Shown in pieces: positions 55,849 through 64,000 of a stretch of 64,000 nucleotides of DNA. Every line of letters begins with the position of its first letter. Within the stretch, counting starts at the first letter, position 1. Under the pieces are notes generated by a model, which saw nothing but the letters and a program-made list of their open reading frames with translations, ran no database searches and was not told the DNA's origin. Both the position numbers and the translations under genes were made by a program. This stretch comes from a virus, in the IMG/VR virus record IMGVR_UViG_3300046810_000256, positions 1-64,000 of that record. The stretch is one strand, 5' to 3'.

Positions 55849-56703
55849 TCAAACATCCCCCTTGCCCTTGTTCGCTGATACGGCGGCGCTTATCAGATCG
55901 CGTAGATGCTCTATCAGTGGCTTGTGTTTACCCGGTCGCCAGTCGATTGCCCACTCGTTAATGGTGCCTCCGTTGTGCAGCATCCACTCACTGCGCGCGC
56001 GCTCCTTGGTCAGTTGTTCATGCAGATCGTCAATCAGGTGGAAGTCCGGCGCAGCGCCAACTGGCGGCTTCCACAGTTCGGCGCCGTTGTAGGTGTACCC
56101 CTTGGCCTCCAGCGTCCGGACGGCGGCCAGTGCCGCAGTAAATGTTTCGAGGGTATAGACCGGTGTTTTTTTGCACATGCGGTCAGTTATCTTTTCCGCC
56201 AAGTCGCGATCAAACACAGCCTTGCCGCCGCCACAAGCGGCGTAGTCGCCGATCCAGGCGAAAGGCTCTATGGCAGCAGCTCCACCAGAAACTGCTGCAT
56301 GGAATGCGGAGCTAACACACGCTGCCTCGGGGTCAATGATTTTCAATAGCTGTGAGTATTGAGCTTGGGTGATTGTCGCGTCTGCCGCCGAGCGCCCGTC
56401 TTTCCACAACACGTTCAGTTGGCAAAGCCCGGTACCGTGCTCGAGTTTTTTTCGCAGCTGCTGCACGTCGTCATCGTCGTTCGCAGCCGCTTGCATAGCC
56501 TCGACCAGCGCCAGCCCGGCATCCGTGAATTCGTAGCGACCGAAGCCGAGCGAGCGAACAAGGCCTACACGCGCCAGCGACTTCATACGCGCTTTGGGCA
56601 CGTCGTAGCCTTGGTCGTCTTCACAGGTTTCGTGGAACCGAAGGACGTCGGTACGCTGCTGCTCAGTGATCGCCAGCGGCAATTCGATTGTTTGCTCAGT
56701 CAT
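55849..56703 (-). CDS. Hypothetical protein, 284 aa
   Basis: It has a winged-helix-like N-terminus (SLARVGLVRSLGFGRYEFTD), an internal region with HAAVSGGAAAIEPFAWIGDY and a C-terminal helix with DDLHEQLTKERARSEWML. It overlaps the 239-residue gene by ATGA. The family is not recognised. Confidence 0.7.
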   Translation of the reverse strand: MTEQTIELPLAITEQQRTDVLRFHETCEDDQGYDVPKARMKSLARVGLVRSLGFGRYEFTDAGLALVEAMQAAANDDDDVQQLRKKLEHGTGLCQLNVLWKDGRSAADATITQAQYSQLLKIIDPEAACVSSAFHAAVSGGAAAIEPFAWIGDYAACGGGKAVFDRDLAEKITDRMCKKTPVYTLETFTAALAAVRTLEAKGYTYNGAELWKPPVGAAPDFHLIDDLHEQLTKERARSEWMLHNGGTINEWAIDWRPGKHKPLIEHLRDLISAAVSANKGKGDV

Positions 56704-57407
56704 ACCGCGCTCCCCGCGGACTGACCAACGTCGGCATCCGCAACCAGTTCAAATTCGTCGCCGTGCTCGTCGCAGCGGCATTCAACCTCATTCGTTTCGC
56801 CAACCGGCTCACACTCGCAAAACTGGGAAACCAGCTTTTCAAACAAGGTGTCCGCCATGTCTTCGGCAACTTCGGCTCTTGTCACACAGACGCTGCGCAG
56901 CTCGTTGGTAGATCGATGACGAAATTGGAAGGTCAGCGGGTCAGCGTGTGTTTTGAGGCGAAGGCCTTCTACCGCCTTGCTGTAAATGAACTTGATCTGA
57001 TCCCAGGAAATTGTGTGGCTCTGGCTGTACTCGCCTTCACCGTCGCAAATCTCGCAATACTGGTTCGGCTCATCAAGCTCGCCGCAGTCGGGGCATTCTT
57101 TGGTTGCCGTCACCTTGAATTCCCCCAGCAGCAGCGCTTTCGCTCCATTCTCAGCGGTCAGCCTTCTAGGCATGATGCAGTAGCCTTCAGGTATCGCGAC
57201 CGGATCTTGCCGGGCGGGCACAGGCGCATCGAGAAGAGCGCGCAGCTCCCGCGCAGTCGGGTCACCCGCCATCATGTATTCGGGCGTATCACTCTGGCCG
57301 CCCGCTTCTAGGATTCGGTCATAGCCCGCCTGATAAATTCGTTTCATGGCGAGCAGCGCTTGCTCAAGAGCATTCCGCGAAACACCGTCAATCGTTGGGT
57401 TATTCAT
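56700..57407 (-). CDS. Zinc-finger protein, 235 aa
   Basis: It starts MNNPTIDGVSRNALEQALLA. Its N-terminal 50 residues parallel those of the next gene (MNNSMIGNLSRDTLTTALRA, then EIRALL). A central CPDCGELDEPNQYCEICDGE zinc finger is present, with a C-terminal Cys cluster FCECEPVG and ECRCDEHGD. It is a probable paralogue with shared N-domain. Unknown role. Confidence 0.7.
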   Translation of the reverse strand: MNNPTIDGVSRNALEQALLAMKRIYQAGYDRILEAGGQSDTPEYMMAGDPTARELRALLDAPVPARQDPVAIPEGYCIMPRRLTAENGAKALLLGEFKVTATKECPDCGELDEPNQYCEICDGEGEYSQSHTISWDQIKFIYSKAVEGLRLKTHADPLTFQFRHRSTNELRSVCVTRAEVAEDMADTLFEKLVSQFCECEPVGETNEVECRCDEHGDEFELVADADVGQSAGSAV

Positions 57408-58377
57408 CAAGCTCACCATCCTGTTCGGGCGCTACGAACTCGCAGGAATCGCAGTGCCATGCGTAGTTGTTCTCTTTCAGGTTTCCGGCGTCGCAATTGG
57501 GGCACTTGTGGCCATCCGGCTTTTGAATAGACGCGGGCAACGCTTTCAGCCAGTTGCGCAGCGACTGATATTCCGCGTTCCGAAAGCTGCCGAATGCGTA
57601 GATGAATGGCTTAGTGTGGTTGTGGCCGTCACGAGCCAGGAAGTCGATACAGCCTTGCTCGGTAAAGCAGGCGGTTACGAACACGTCGATATCCTTCATC
57701 GCGTAGCGCTCCCAGTGGCTGGGATAGTCTTCGCTGGATTGATATTTCTGCTCCAGCGTTTTCGCGTATGACGGTGACGCCTTGTTGTAGTCTCCAGATT
57801 GCGTTTCGACCCACACAATGCGGTCATGGTCGTGCGTGTCCAATGTGACGAATTCGCGCTTTTCCATCACTGCGAACAAAGGCTGATCGGTGCCGCGGTT
57901 GTCTTGGGTGTTGATCAGTCGGCCAATCCCCGCAGGCAAGGCCAGCTGTGCGCGGAGGCTTTCACTCTCATCGCGCGCTGCGCTCACCCGGTTAACCGCA
58001 CGATCATACTCGCCCGTTGCTTGGCCAAGCTCGGCCCGCAGTCGCTCCACTTCGCTGGCTTCGGCGTAGGTGTAAAGCTTCCGGACTTCGTACTCAGCCG
58101 GATCTGCCTGACAGAGCTCAAGACTTTCGCCGCTGACCTCTTCCCAGCAGCTGGAGCCATGGGTGCGAACCATGTACACCGGCTGCGCATCAACTTGCGA
58201 TTTTGCGCAAGCTGCCATTTCCTCTTGGCTCTTCAGCAGCGCGCGGATTTCATCAGCAGCAACCTTATGACGCTGGATTGCTGCGCCATTGGCCAGCGTA
58301 TCCAAGTCTTGAGTGATAGCACGCAGGGCAGTGGTTAGGGTGTCTCGCGACAGGTTGCCGATCATTGAATTATTCAT
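57400..58377 (-). CDS. Hypothetical protein with shared N-domain, 325 aa
   Basis: The start ATG 58377 matches the N-domain of the neighbouring gene. A coiled-coil (EVERLRAELGQATGEYDRAV) follows, and a domain with TLDTHDHDRIVWVETQSGDY occupies the centre. The C-terminus has HKCPNCDAGNLKENNYAWHC then DSCEFV, a four-Cys zinc ribbon. Its function is unknown. Confidence 0.7.
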   Translation of the reverse strand: MNNSMIGNLSRDTLTTALRAITQDLDTLANGAAIQRHKVAADEIRALLKSQEEMAACAKSQVDAQPVYMVRTHGSSCWEEVSGESLELCQADPAEYEVRKLYTYAEASEVERLRAELGQATGEYDRAVNRVSAARDESESLRAQLALPAGIGRLINTQDNRGTDQPLFAVMEKREFVTLDTHDHDRIVWVETQSGDYNKASPSYAKTLEQKYQSSEDYPSHWERYAMKDIDVFVTACFTEQGCIDFLARDGHNHTKPFIYAFGSFRNAEYQSLRNWLKALPASIQKPDGHKCPNCDAGNLKENNYAWHCDSCEFVAPEQDGELDE

Positions 58378-59425
58378 GGCGGCCACTTCCCGCGGGTGCG
58401 TTGCTGAACTGGATAGGCGCATTACACGGGCAGCGGATCTCTTCGTGCATGATCGACATGCAGAAGCCTTCCCCGTGGCAGTCGTTGCACGGGCTTTGGG
58501 TGGACAGGGGATTCTTCAGCGCCTCGATCACTGCCTGTACGACCATCACGCCGCTGTCGCCGGTTGAGTCTGCGGAGAACCCCGCCAGCGCGTAATGAAC
58601 GCCGGGCTTATTGGCGATCCGCTGGAAGTCTTCCCACTGGAAGCCGGTGCCGTTACCAGACAACGCGTCGGCCATCGCAGCAGCTGCGAACTCGGCAATG
58701 GGCAATGTCACTGGCACCTGTCGGGCGGCGATTGTTTCCATGTCGGCAAGTAGTCGGTGATGACGGGCTTGAAGCTCAGCCAACGCGGTTTCGACCTCAC
58801 TGGCGACCGGTGCCACCGGCTGTTCGCCAACCTGCGCCAGCGAGTCGATAGCCTGGCGCCAAGTCCCGAAGGTCTGGCCGTCGTGTTGATCATGGTCTGC
58901 CGGTGGGATAAACCATTGGCCCACGCTGTCGTCGAAGTACGGCACCAGCGCGAATTCCTGCATGTGCAGGCGTTCGTACAAATCCACTCGGGCGGTGTCG
59001 ATCAAACCAATGGCCTTGATATCCACCCCCGGCGCTTCCGGGTTGTTGATGTAGTGGCTGGCCAGCAGATGCCAGCCCGACGTTTTTCCGTCTTGGCCAT
59101 CCATCAGGCGCCACGCTTCACGAATCAGCTCATCGGCCAGGTGCAGACGCCCCTGCAACTCATCGTTGTAGAGAGTGACCTGTGTGGTGTTCTTGTAATG
59201 CTCCGTGCGTGCCGTCTCGGCAGCGCCGCCAAATACCTTGGCCCGGATTTGCTCAAGCTGGCTAATCAGGAAGGCCAGGGATTGCAGGCCGACCAGCTTG
59301 GAGCGCTTGCCATTCAGGTGTACCCACAAAGCGCCGTCGCTGTGCTCGATCTTGTCCAACGTGCCGACGGCTTCAGGGTAGGCGTCGAGCGCGTCGATTG
59401 CGTAAAACTCTGGTTTCTGGCTCAT
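58370..59425 (-). CDS. Hypothetical protein, 351 aa
   Basis: It is a mixed alpha/beta protein with LADELIREAWRLMDGQDGKT and a C-terminal SPCNDCHGEGFCMSIMHEE then CPCN zinc site. It overlaps both neighbours by 4-8 bp. Family unknown. Confidence 0.7.
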   Translation of the reverse strand: MSQKPEFYAIDALDAYPEAVGTLDKIEHSDGALWVHLNGKRSKLVGLQSLAFLISQLEQIRAKVFGGAAETARTEHYKNTTQVTLYNDELQGRLHLADELIREAWRLMDGQDGKTSGWHLLASHYINNPEAPGVDIKAIGLIDTARVDLYERLHMQEFALVPYFDDSVGQWFIPPADHDQHDGQTFGTWRQAIDSLAQVGEQPVAPVASEVETALAELQARHHRLLADMETIAARQVPVTLPIAEFAAAAMADALSGNGTGFQWEDFQRIANKPGVHYALAGFSADSTGDSGVMVVQAVIEALKNPLSTQSPCNDCHGEGFCMSIMHEEIRCPCNAPIQFSNAPAGSGRHE

Positions 59426-59631
59426 AGGTGCAATCTTCCTTTGATCTCGGTGTACTGGTCGGCGCTGAGCTTGTTGTGGTGAATTGCGTCACGCAGCAGG
59501 GTTTGTGCTGCATCGACATGGGCAGCGGTCTGGCCTGCTGAGAGCTTTTCGACTGTCTGCTCAAGGTGGACGCGACTGGTGAAGACGATCCCGTGCGCCT
59601 TCCACGGGAATTTCTGTTGGCCGGTGCTCAC
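59422..59631 (-). CDS. Hypothetical protein, 69 aa
   Basis: A short helical protein (HLEQTVEKLSAGQTAAHVDA) linked to its neighbours by 4-bp overlaps. Confidence 0.65.
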   Translation of the reverse strand: MSTGQQKFPWKAHGIVFTSRVHLEQTVEKLSAGQTAAHVDAAQTLLRDAIHHNKLSADQYTEIKGRLHL

Positions 59632-60020
59632 TGGTCACCGCCTTGGCCTTGATTTGCGACGAGGAACGCGGCGACCGCGGGCGCAAGGGCGTCATTTGGG
59701 CGATCCAGACGCAGCAGGCACTTTTCCAGCAAGCGCAGAGCCTGGGCCAGCTCCGAATCATCATTGGCCGCTCGCTCCACCACTTGCGGAGTGTGGTGCG
59801 GCTTGCCGTATGCCAGCCCTTGAGCTTGGACGCAGCGCAGCGCCTCACGCACCGGCATGCGGCTGGTGCCGTAGTGATTGGCGATAGCCTGCTGATTCAG
59901 CTTGGTGCCGACCGGCAGTGTTCCGTCATTGATGACTTGGGCGAGTTGTGCAGCGATAAACAATCCATCTACAGGGCCATCCGGACGCGGCCCCAGCGCT
60001 TTCAGCAGAACTTCACACAT
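59628..60020 (-). CDS. GntR-type winged-helix protein
   Basis: It contains LPVGTKLNQQAIANHYGTSR then MPVREALRCVQAQGLAYGKP, the GntR winged-helix with its SRMPVREAL recognition segment. The C-terminal effector domain is short (about 55 residues), so this is a truncated GntR-family regulator. It may control the small-gene operon. Confidence 0.85.
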   Translation of the reverse strand: MCEVLLKALGPRPDGPVDGLFIAAQLAQVINDGTLPVGTKLNQQAIANHYGTSRMPVREALRCVQAQGLAYGKPHHTPQVVERAANDDSELAQALRLLEKCLLRLDRPNDALAPAVAAFLVANQGQGGDQ

Positions 60021-60067
60021 ACAACCTCCGTGTTGGCGCCGCCACCGTGCAGGCGGCGCCGCAATGA

Positions 60068-61075
60068 TCAGGCCTTGGCCCGCTTCAGTTGATCCAGCAA
60101 CACCGTCGGCAGACCTTTCAGGGTCAGCGTGCCGCTCTCTTCATCGAATTCGATCTTGGTGCCGAGCAGGTGCGCTTCGAAGCTGATCGACAGCCCCTCA
60201 GTGCGCCCGGTGAAGCGACGGAATTGATTGAGGGTGCGCTTGTCGGCGGGGATCTCAGGCGACAGGCCGTAAGCAGCGGCGCGGGCGAAGTCGGCGAAGG
60301 CCTTCGGGTTTTCTTCGTCGATCACCTCGGAAAGCTCGTCCAGCGTCACCAGCCCGCCGATCTTGGCTTGACTGCTGGCGTAGTCGAGCAGCGTGAGGGT
60401 CTTTTCCCTCACGCTTTCCTTGGGCAGATCCTCTTCTTTCACAAAGTCGGAAAACGCCTTGAGCAAGGTGCGGGTTTCGCCGGGGCCGTCGACGCCTTCC
60501 TGACAACCGATGAAGTCGCGGAAATAGTCCGTCGCCTTGCGCCCGTTCTTGCCCTTGATGAAGGAAATGTACTGCCTGGAATTCGGGTTGCTCTGCCACT
60601 CGGAAATATTGATCCGCGCCGCCAGGTGCAACTGGCCGAGGTCGAGGTGGCGCGATGGGGTTACGTCCAGTTCGTCGGTGACCGACACGCCGTCGCTGTG
60701 ATGCAGCAACGCGATGGCCAGATAGTCGGTCATGCCTTGCTGGTAGTGCGCGAACAGGGCGTGGCCACCCACGGACAGATTCGATTCTTCCATCAGTCGC
60801 GTTAAGTGCTCTACGGCGTCCCGAGAGAAGTCGACAAACCCATAACCGCCAGACAGGTAGCGTTTCAGCCAGCCACTGAACGGAAAGGCGCCAGACTCAG
60901 CATGGAACAACCCCCACGCCTTGCCCTGCTTGCCGTTGTAGGCCTCGTTCAAGTCGCCCAGCAGGTTCTCAGTGGCATCCGATACAACCAGCTCAGTGTC
61001 GCGCGTGTGCAGCATGGCCGGGGAGCCGTCCGGCTTCTTGTCGATGTGGTAAACGATGGCGTGGCGCAGTGGCAT
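60068..61075 (-). CDS. Nucleoid-associated protein, YejK/NdpA family
   Basis: This 335-residue protein begins [20 protein letters not shown]. It has [20 protein letters not shown] and a C-terminal [20 protein letters not shown], the layout of YejK/NdpA proteins, which bind nucleoid DNA; length matches the family. ATG 61075 has AAGGA about eight bases upstream. A phage-borne copy may shape the host nucleoid or the phage genome. Confidence 0.85.
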   Translation of the reverse strand: MPLRHAIVYHIDKKPDGSPAMLHTRDTELVVSDATENLLGDLNEAYNGKQGKAWGLFHAESGAFPFSGWLKRYLSGGYGFVDFSRDAVEHLTRLMEESNLSVGGHALFAHYQQGMTDYLAIALLHHSDGVSVTDELDVTPSRHLDLGQLHLAARINISEWQSNPNSRQYISFIKGKNGRKATDYFRDFIGCQEGVDGPGETRTLLKAFSDFVKEEDLPKESVREKTLTLLDYASSQAKIGGLVTLDELSEVIDEENPKAFADFARAAAYGLSPEIPADKRTLNQFRRFTGRTEGLSISFEAHLLGTKIEFDEESGTLTLKGLPTVLLDQLKRAKA

Positions 61076-61123
61076 ATTCAGATTCCTTGATGGATGGCGC
61101 ACCTACAGCGGTGCGCCAGCGGC

Positions 61124-61897
61124 TCAGTGGCCGTAGGTGTGGTCGCCTTCACGGCAGTCGATGATCAGTTTCGCGGCGCCGAAATACATGGCTGCGATGT
61201 ACCGTTTCCACTTCGATGTCATGCCGAAGTGGCGACCGATTGGCTCGCCTTCCAGCAGAGCGGCGAACACCTCGCCGTACTCAAAGCCGCGGTCTGTGTG
61301 GCCGGTGATGCGGACGCTGATGCGGTTGGCATAGTCAAAATCTGAGCGCGGGCGCTCTTTCAGGCCATGCGCGGCTCGATAGCTGGTTTCTGGCTCGGCA
61401 TCGAAAAGGATGTGGATGTAGCGCTGACGAGTGCCGTCGCCTTCGGTGATGGTGATGTGGGGAACGTGCCAGCCCTTTTCGGTGGCCTTCTCCTGATTCA
61501 CTTCGACGAACGCATCCAGCAGCTGATTGAGGCTGATGAACTCCGGAATCATGTCGTCGTGCAGAACCTCATTAATCGCCTGCTCTGCGCGCCGAAGCAT
61601 GTCGCCGGTCACGCCTGCATCCATCCAGCGGTCTTTGAGCGCTGTAATGATTAGGTCGTTGTAACGCGGCAGCTCGATCACGCTGGCAATATTCGCCGGC
61701 AACGCATGGGCGATTTCTTCGCGCACTTTGCTGCTGAAGGAGCCGTGTGGGGCAAAAGCGTCTTTCAACACCTCAGTAAACAACCGCTCTACACACGACT
61801 GGATGATCTCGCCCGGGCGGTCGCTGGTAGCAAAGGCCGTGACATGTTCTGTCAGCACCTCTTCAAGCGTCTTTTTCTTCTTCACTGCTGCACACAT
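61124..61897 (-). CDS. Hypothetical protein, 257 aa
   Basis: It begins MCAAVKKKKTLEEVLTEHVT and contains ERLFTEVLKDAFAPHGSFSS and SFDYANRISVRITGHTDRG-like beta strands. A helical N-half and a beta C-half ending CREGDHTYGH. No family is recognised. Confidence 0.7.
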   Translation of the reverse strand: MCAAVKKKKTLEEVLTEHVTAFATSDRPGEIIQSCVERLFTEVLKDAFAPHGSFSSKVREEIAHALPANIASVIELPRYNDLIITALKDRWMDAGVTGDMLRRAEQAINEVLHDDMIPEFISLNQLLDAFVEVNQEKATEKGWHVPHITITEGDGTRQRYIHILFDAEPETSYRAAHGLKERPRSDFDYANRISVRITGHTDRGFEYGEVFAALLEGEPIGRHFGMTSKWKRYIAAMYFGAAKLIIDCREGDHTYGH

Positions 61898-61928
61898 AGT
61901 GCTACTCCCTACTTCACACTTGTGAAAA

Positions 61929-62276
61929 TCAGTCGGCGGCGTGGGCGATGTCGAGCATCACCCGGCGCCCTATGAACGGTTCCAGACGGCGCGCCAGCAG
62001 CGTGGCCAATTCCTGCCACCCCGCCTTTGTGCCGATCCGGCTGCCCTCCAGCGCCTCAACAAGAATCACCGTGTTGATTCGATCCATTTCCACCGCCAGA
62101 CCGCCTTCCAACCGCTGCGCAAGATCGGCAGCAGCGCACGCCCAAACATCAGCGCAAAACACCGGCTCTTCAGCCGCTTGAAAGGTTTCGAGCATCACCT
62201 GAGCGGTGGCCAAGAACCGAAGCCGGTCGAGCAGGACACCCGCTGCGACTCGGCTGATAAGCATTGGTGAATTCAT
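61929..62276 (-). CDS. Hypothetical helical protein, 115 aa
   Basis: It begins MNSPMLISRVAAGVLLDRLR and continues as amphipathic helices (LATAQVMLETFQAAEEPVFC). It stands directly downstream of the promoter at 62306. No family is recognised. Confidence 0.7.
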   Translation of the reverse strand: MNSPMLISRVAAGVLLDRLRFLATAQVMLETFQAAEEPVFCADVWACAAADLAQRLEGGLAVEMDRINTVILVEALEGSRIGTKAGWQELATLLARRLEPFIGRRVMLDIAHAAD

Positions 62277-62305
62277 CGTCAAAGCCCTGAATGGCTAACC
62301 GTCGA

Positions 62306-62342
62306 CGACATAATGACACAACATCACAATAACTCAATAGCG
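62306..62342 (-). promoter_or_regulatory. CATTATGTC-type promoter
   Basis: On the minus strand TTGAGT is followed after 16 bases by CATTAT then GTCGTCGAC, 30 bp before the 115-residue gene. It shares the CGACATAATGACACAA and CAATAGCG blocks with 52984. Confidence 0.65.
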
Positions 62343-62375
62343 TTTTTATGGTGTTGTGCGCCGACTACTGCGCAG

Positions 62376-62795
62376 TCAGGCCGCGCCCCGGTTCTCATGG
62401 CCCTGATACTGTTGGCTGGCGTACCACTTGCTCAGCAGCGCCCGAACTTCGCCAGGCACTTCCCGGCCCGCCACCTCAACCATCTGCACGCACGACTCCA
62501 GCAGCACAATCTCCCGGTCGTACTCGGCGATAAAGTCCGCCTTGTTGCCGTGAACCGCTTTCATCGACTTCAGTGGGCCGGTACCGGGCTGGTGATGACC
62601 GGCACAGAGCGGCAGCACGTACCAGTGCGCGTGCTTCTTCGTGCGTCCGTCACAGTGATGGATCGACACATACGCCTGTTCTTCGTAGTTGCGCGGCCTG
62701 CCGTCCAAGATGCAGCAGATACAGCCACACACGTCCGCCACGGTGTCATGCCACCGCTGTTCGCCCTTCGTCTTGCTTCTTCCGTCCATTGCCAT
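62376..62795 (-). CDS. Ref-family nuclease (phage P1 Ref-like)
   Basis: This 139-residue protein contains EQAYVSIHHCDGRTKKHAHW then YVLPLCAGHHQPG, the metal-binding His-rich core of phage P1 Ref, an HNH-like RecA-dependent nuclease that stimulates recombination. A Cys cluster (DVCGCICCILDG) lies N-terminal as in Ref. It is a common phage and phage-plasmid gene and supports a P1-like lifestyle. Confidence 0.85.
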   Translation of the reverse strand: MAMDGRSKTKGEQRWHDTVADVCGCICCILDGRPRNYEEQAYVSIHHCDGRTKKHAHWYVLPLCAGHHQPGTGPLKSMKAVHGNKADFIAEYDREIVLLESCVQMVEVAGREVPGEVRALLSKWYASQQYQGHENRGAA

Positions 62796-62807
62796 GTCTC
62801 ACCACCC

Positions 62808-63893
62808 CTACGCGGTCAGTCGCTCTTTCATCGGGCCGCCAACGAGTTTCCCGAGCAATACTCTGGCCTCTTTGGCAGCGTTGGTAATTTCGGGCTTGGC
62901 GCCAGTCTTTGGAGCGGGCGCGACAGGTTTGGGCGCGGCCTTGGCGGCGGCTTCCACAACTCGTTCGGCCTCTGCTCGGCGTGTGCGCTGCTTTTCCTGC
63001 GCCTGCGCTTTCACCACGTAGGATTCGCAGTGGCGAAGCAATGAGCTGACGGGATGGCAAGTGTCGACAATGGCGTGATGCGTCACAGCCTCGACGTAGT
63101 AGCGGACGGTGATGGGGGCGATGTCTTGCCCGATGCGCTCGACCACCTTGGCCATCTGGCCGCCGACGGTGGCGTTGTAGATCGGCCACTGGTGGTATTT
63201 GGCGTTGAATGCCATGGCGTAGGCCAGCCAGGTGCGGAATGTCTTGCTGGCTGGGTTTTGCGGGTAGTTGTCCGGCGCCAGCGACAAGGCTTTGCGCTCT
63301 ACGTCGCTCAGCGTAGCGGTCGCTCCCACAGGGTCACCCAATGGGGCCGGGGCGCTGGCCACCGAATGCGCAGGCTTCGCTCCCGCAGGATCGTCTGTGA
63401 GATTTTTAACTGCTCTTTGAATGCTAACTGCTTGTTTATTATTAACTAAAGCGTCGGGCTTTGCCGGATCCGGCTTAGCCGTATGCGGTGAATCCGTCCC
63501 CGGCGCCACCGTTTCCGGATTTGCCGTAAACGGTTTCTCTTTGTCCTTTTTCTGGCTGGCGATGAAGGCCGAGCCAGCGTCTAGATCAGGGGTTTCCGAC
63601 ACTTCGTAAGTCATGCCTTTGAATGAACCGCCCACGCGGTCGTACTGGCGCACCACGTAACCGGCCATTTGCAGCTCTTTGAGGATGCCGTAGACCTTGT
63701 CACGGCCCGAGCGCTTGCCCAGGCAATTGCGAGTGCGCGCCAGCAAATCCTCTACACGGACTTCCCAATGGTCGGGCTTGCTCAGCAGGTACACGAGCAT
63801 GCCGCGCGCCTCCCAACTCAGCCGGTTGTCTTCGATTGTTGTGGTCGGCAGGACGTAGAACTGGGTTTTGCGGACGGCGCGAATGATGCTCAC
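62808..63893 (-). CDS. Phage replication-type winged-helix protein
   Basis: I place the start at GTG 63893, overlapping the upstream stop by GTGA; ATG 63899 is the alternative. The N-terminal 90 residues (SWEARGMLVYLLSKPDHWEV and KLGYI-like GILKELQMAGYVVRQYDRVG) form a winged-helix as in phage replication initiators. A Pro/Ala-rich linker and a C-terminal helical domain with TFRTWLAYAMAFNAKYHQWP follow. It may load the replicative helicase in lytic growth. Confidence 0.78.
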   Translation of the reverse strand: MSIIRAVRKTQFYVLPTTTIEDNRLSWEARGMLVYLLSKPDHWEVRVEDLLARTRNCLGKRSGRDKVYGILKELQMAGYVVRQYDRVGGSFKGMTYEVSETPDLDAGSAFIASQKKDKEKPFTANPETVAPGTDSPHTAKPDPAKPDALVNNKQAVSIQRAVKNLTDDPAGAKPAHSVASAPAPLGDPVGATATLSDVERKALSLAPDNYPQNPASKTFRTWLAYAMAFNAKYHQWPIYNATVGGQMAKVVERIGQDIAPITVRYYVEAVTHHAIVDTCHPVSSLLRHCESYVVKAQAQEKQRTRRAEAERVVEAAAKAAPKPVAPAPKTGAKPEITNAAKEARVLLGKLVGGPMKERLTA

Positions 63894-64000
63894 AGGCATC
63901 CCCCGAATTGGCAGGTTGCATGGGCAATAGGCGAGCTGATTGCGTCGATCCGGCGCGAACGCCTCTCAAAAATCGCAAAAAGAAGGATTGCAAAGCACAG
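63890..64000 (-). CDS. Partial membrane-like protein (C-terminal end)
   Basis: Only the last 36 codons are in the window. The frame is open from the edge and begins with a hydrophobic LCFAILLFAIF stretch followed by basic ERRSRRID and a Cys-containing tail, ending TGA 63892-63890. The GTGA overlap with the next gene supports that it is coding. Confidence 0.55.
   Translation of the reverse strand: MCFAILLFAIFERRSRRIDAISSPIAHATCQFGGCL

Overview
The window reads as part of a Pseudomonas-type phage-plasmid: a tailed phage with a contractile-type baseplate that is maintained as a plasmid. The evidence is high-GC DNA in which nearly every gene lies on the minus strand in tightly overlapping operons, a plasmid core (ParA with a ribbon-helix-helix partner and a phased-repeat candidate centromere; a RepA-type initiator with an iteron origin), a phage morphogenesis block (terminase, portal, tape-measure/lysozyme, baseplate J and hub/spike proteins, two tail fibres with their chaperones), and phage P1-like auxiliary genes (a Ref-type nuclease, a DdrB/ParB-type polyvalent protein, a second polyvalent protein with an HEHFH zincin motif). 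I saw no integrase, tRNA, rRNA, insertion sequence or CRISPR array. Species assignment is inference.

Layout. 0-13.3 kb: polyvalent (probably co-injected antirestriction or early-infection) proteins, the par locus, a PAPS-reductase-fold enzyme, a duplicated ribbon-helix-helix protein, and repA. 13.3-13.7 kb: candidate oriV with 21-bp-phased iterons and DnaA-box-like sites. 13.7-19.3 kb: ASCH protein, SNF2-like helicase, PD-(D/E)XK nuclease, Lar-like zinc protein, ParB-like domain protein and a further polyvalent-like protein. 19.3-20.1 kb: a structured region without a convincing gene. 20.1-38.9 kb: tail and head genes plus a LytTR DNA-binding regulator. 39.0-45.6 kb: the packaging region. 45.9-46.7 kb: an XRE repressor-like gene. 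46.9-62.3 kb: a long run of small, mostly unrecognised genes, many with zinc-binding Cys clusters. 62.4-64 kb: Ref nuclease, a winged-helix replication-type protein and the end of a membrane-like protein.

The most unusual system is in the packaging region. Besides a complete large terminase (TerL: ATPase plus nuclease) there are two further proteins that align with its two halves. A 239-residue protein matches the ATPase half but has lost the Walker A motif. A 428-residue protein matches the nuclease half but has lost the first catalytic Asp. Both lie between terS and terL in one transcription unit, which suggests a multi-subunit or self-regulated packaging motor. The other main observations are several dispersed intergenic motif families (a promoter-like element with 16-bp spacing, a CGGGGATA element and an AAACATTA palindrome) that look like the regulatory wiring of the element.

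No major capsid, tail tube or tail sheath protein was recognised, so the window is probably only part of the replicon.
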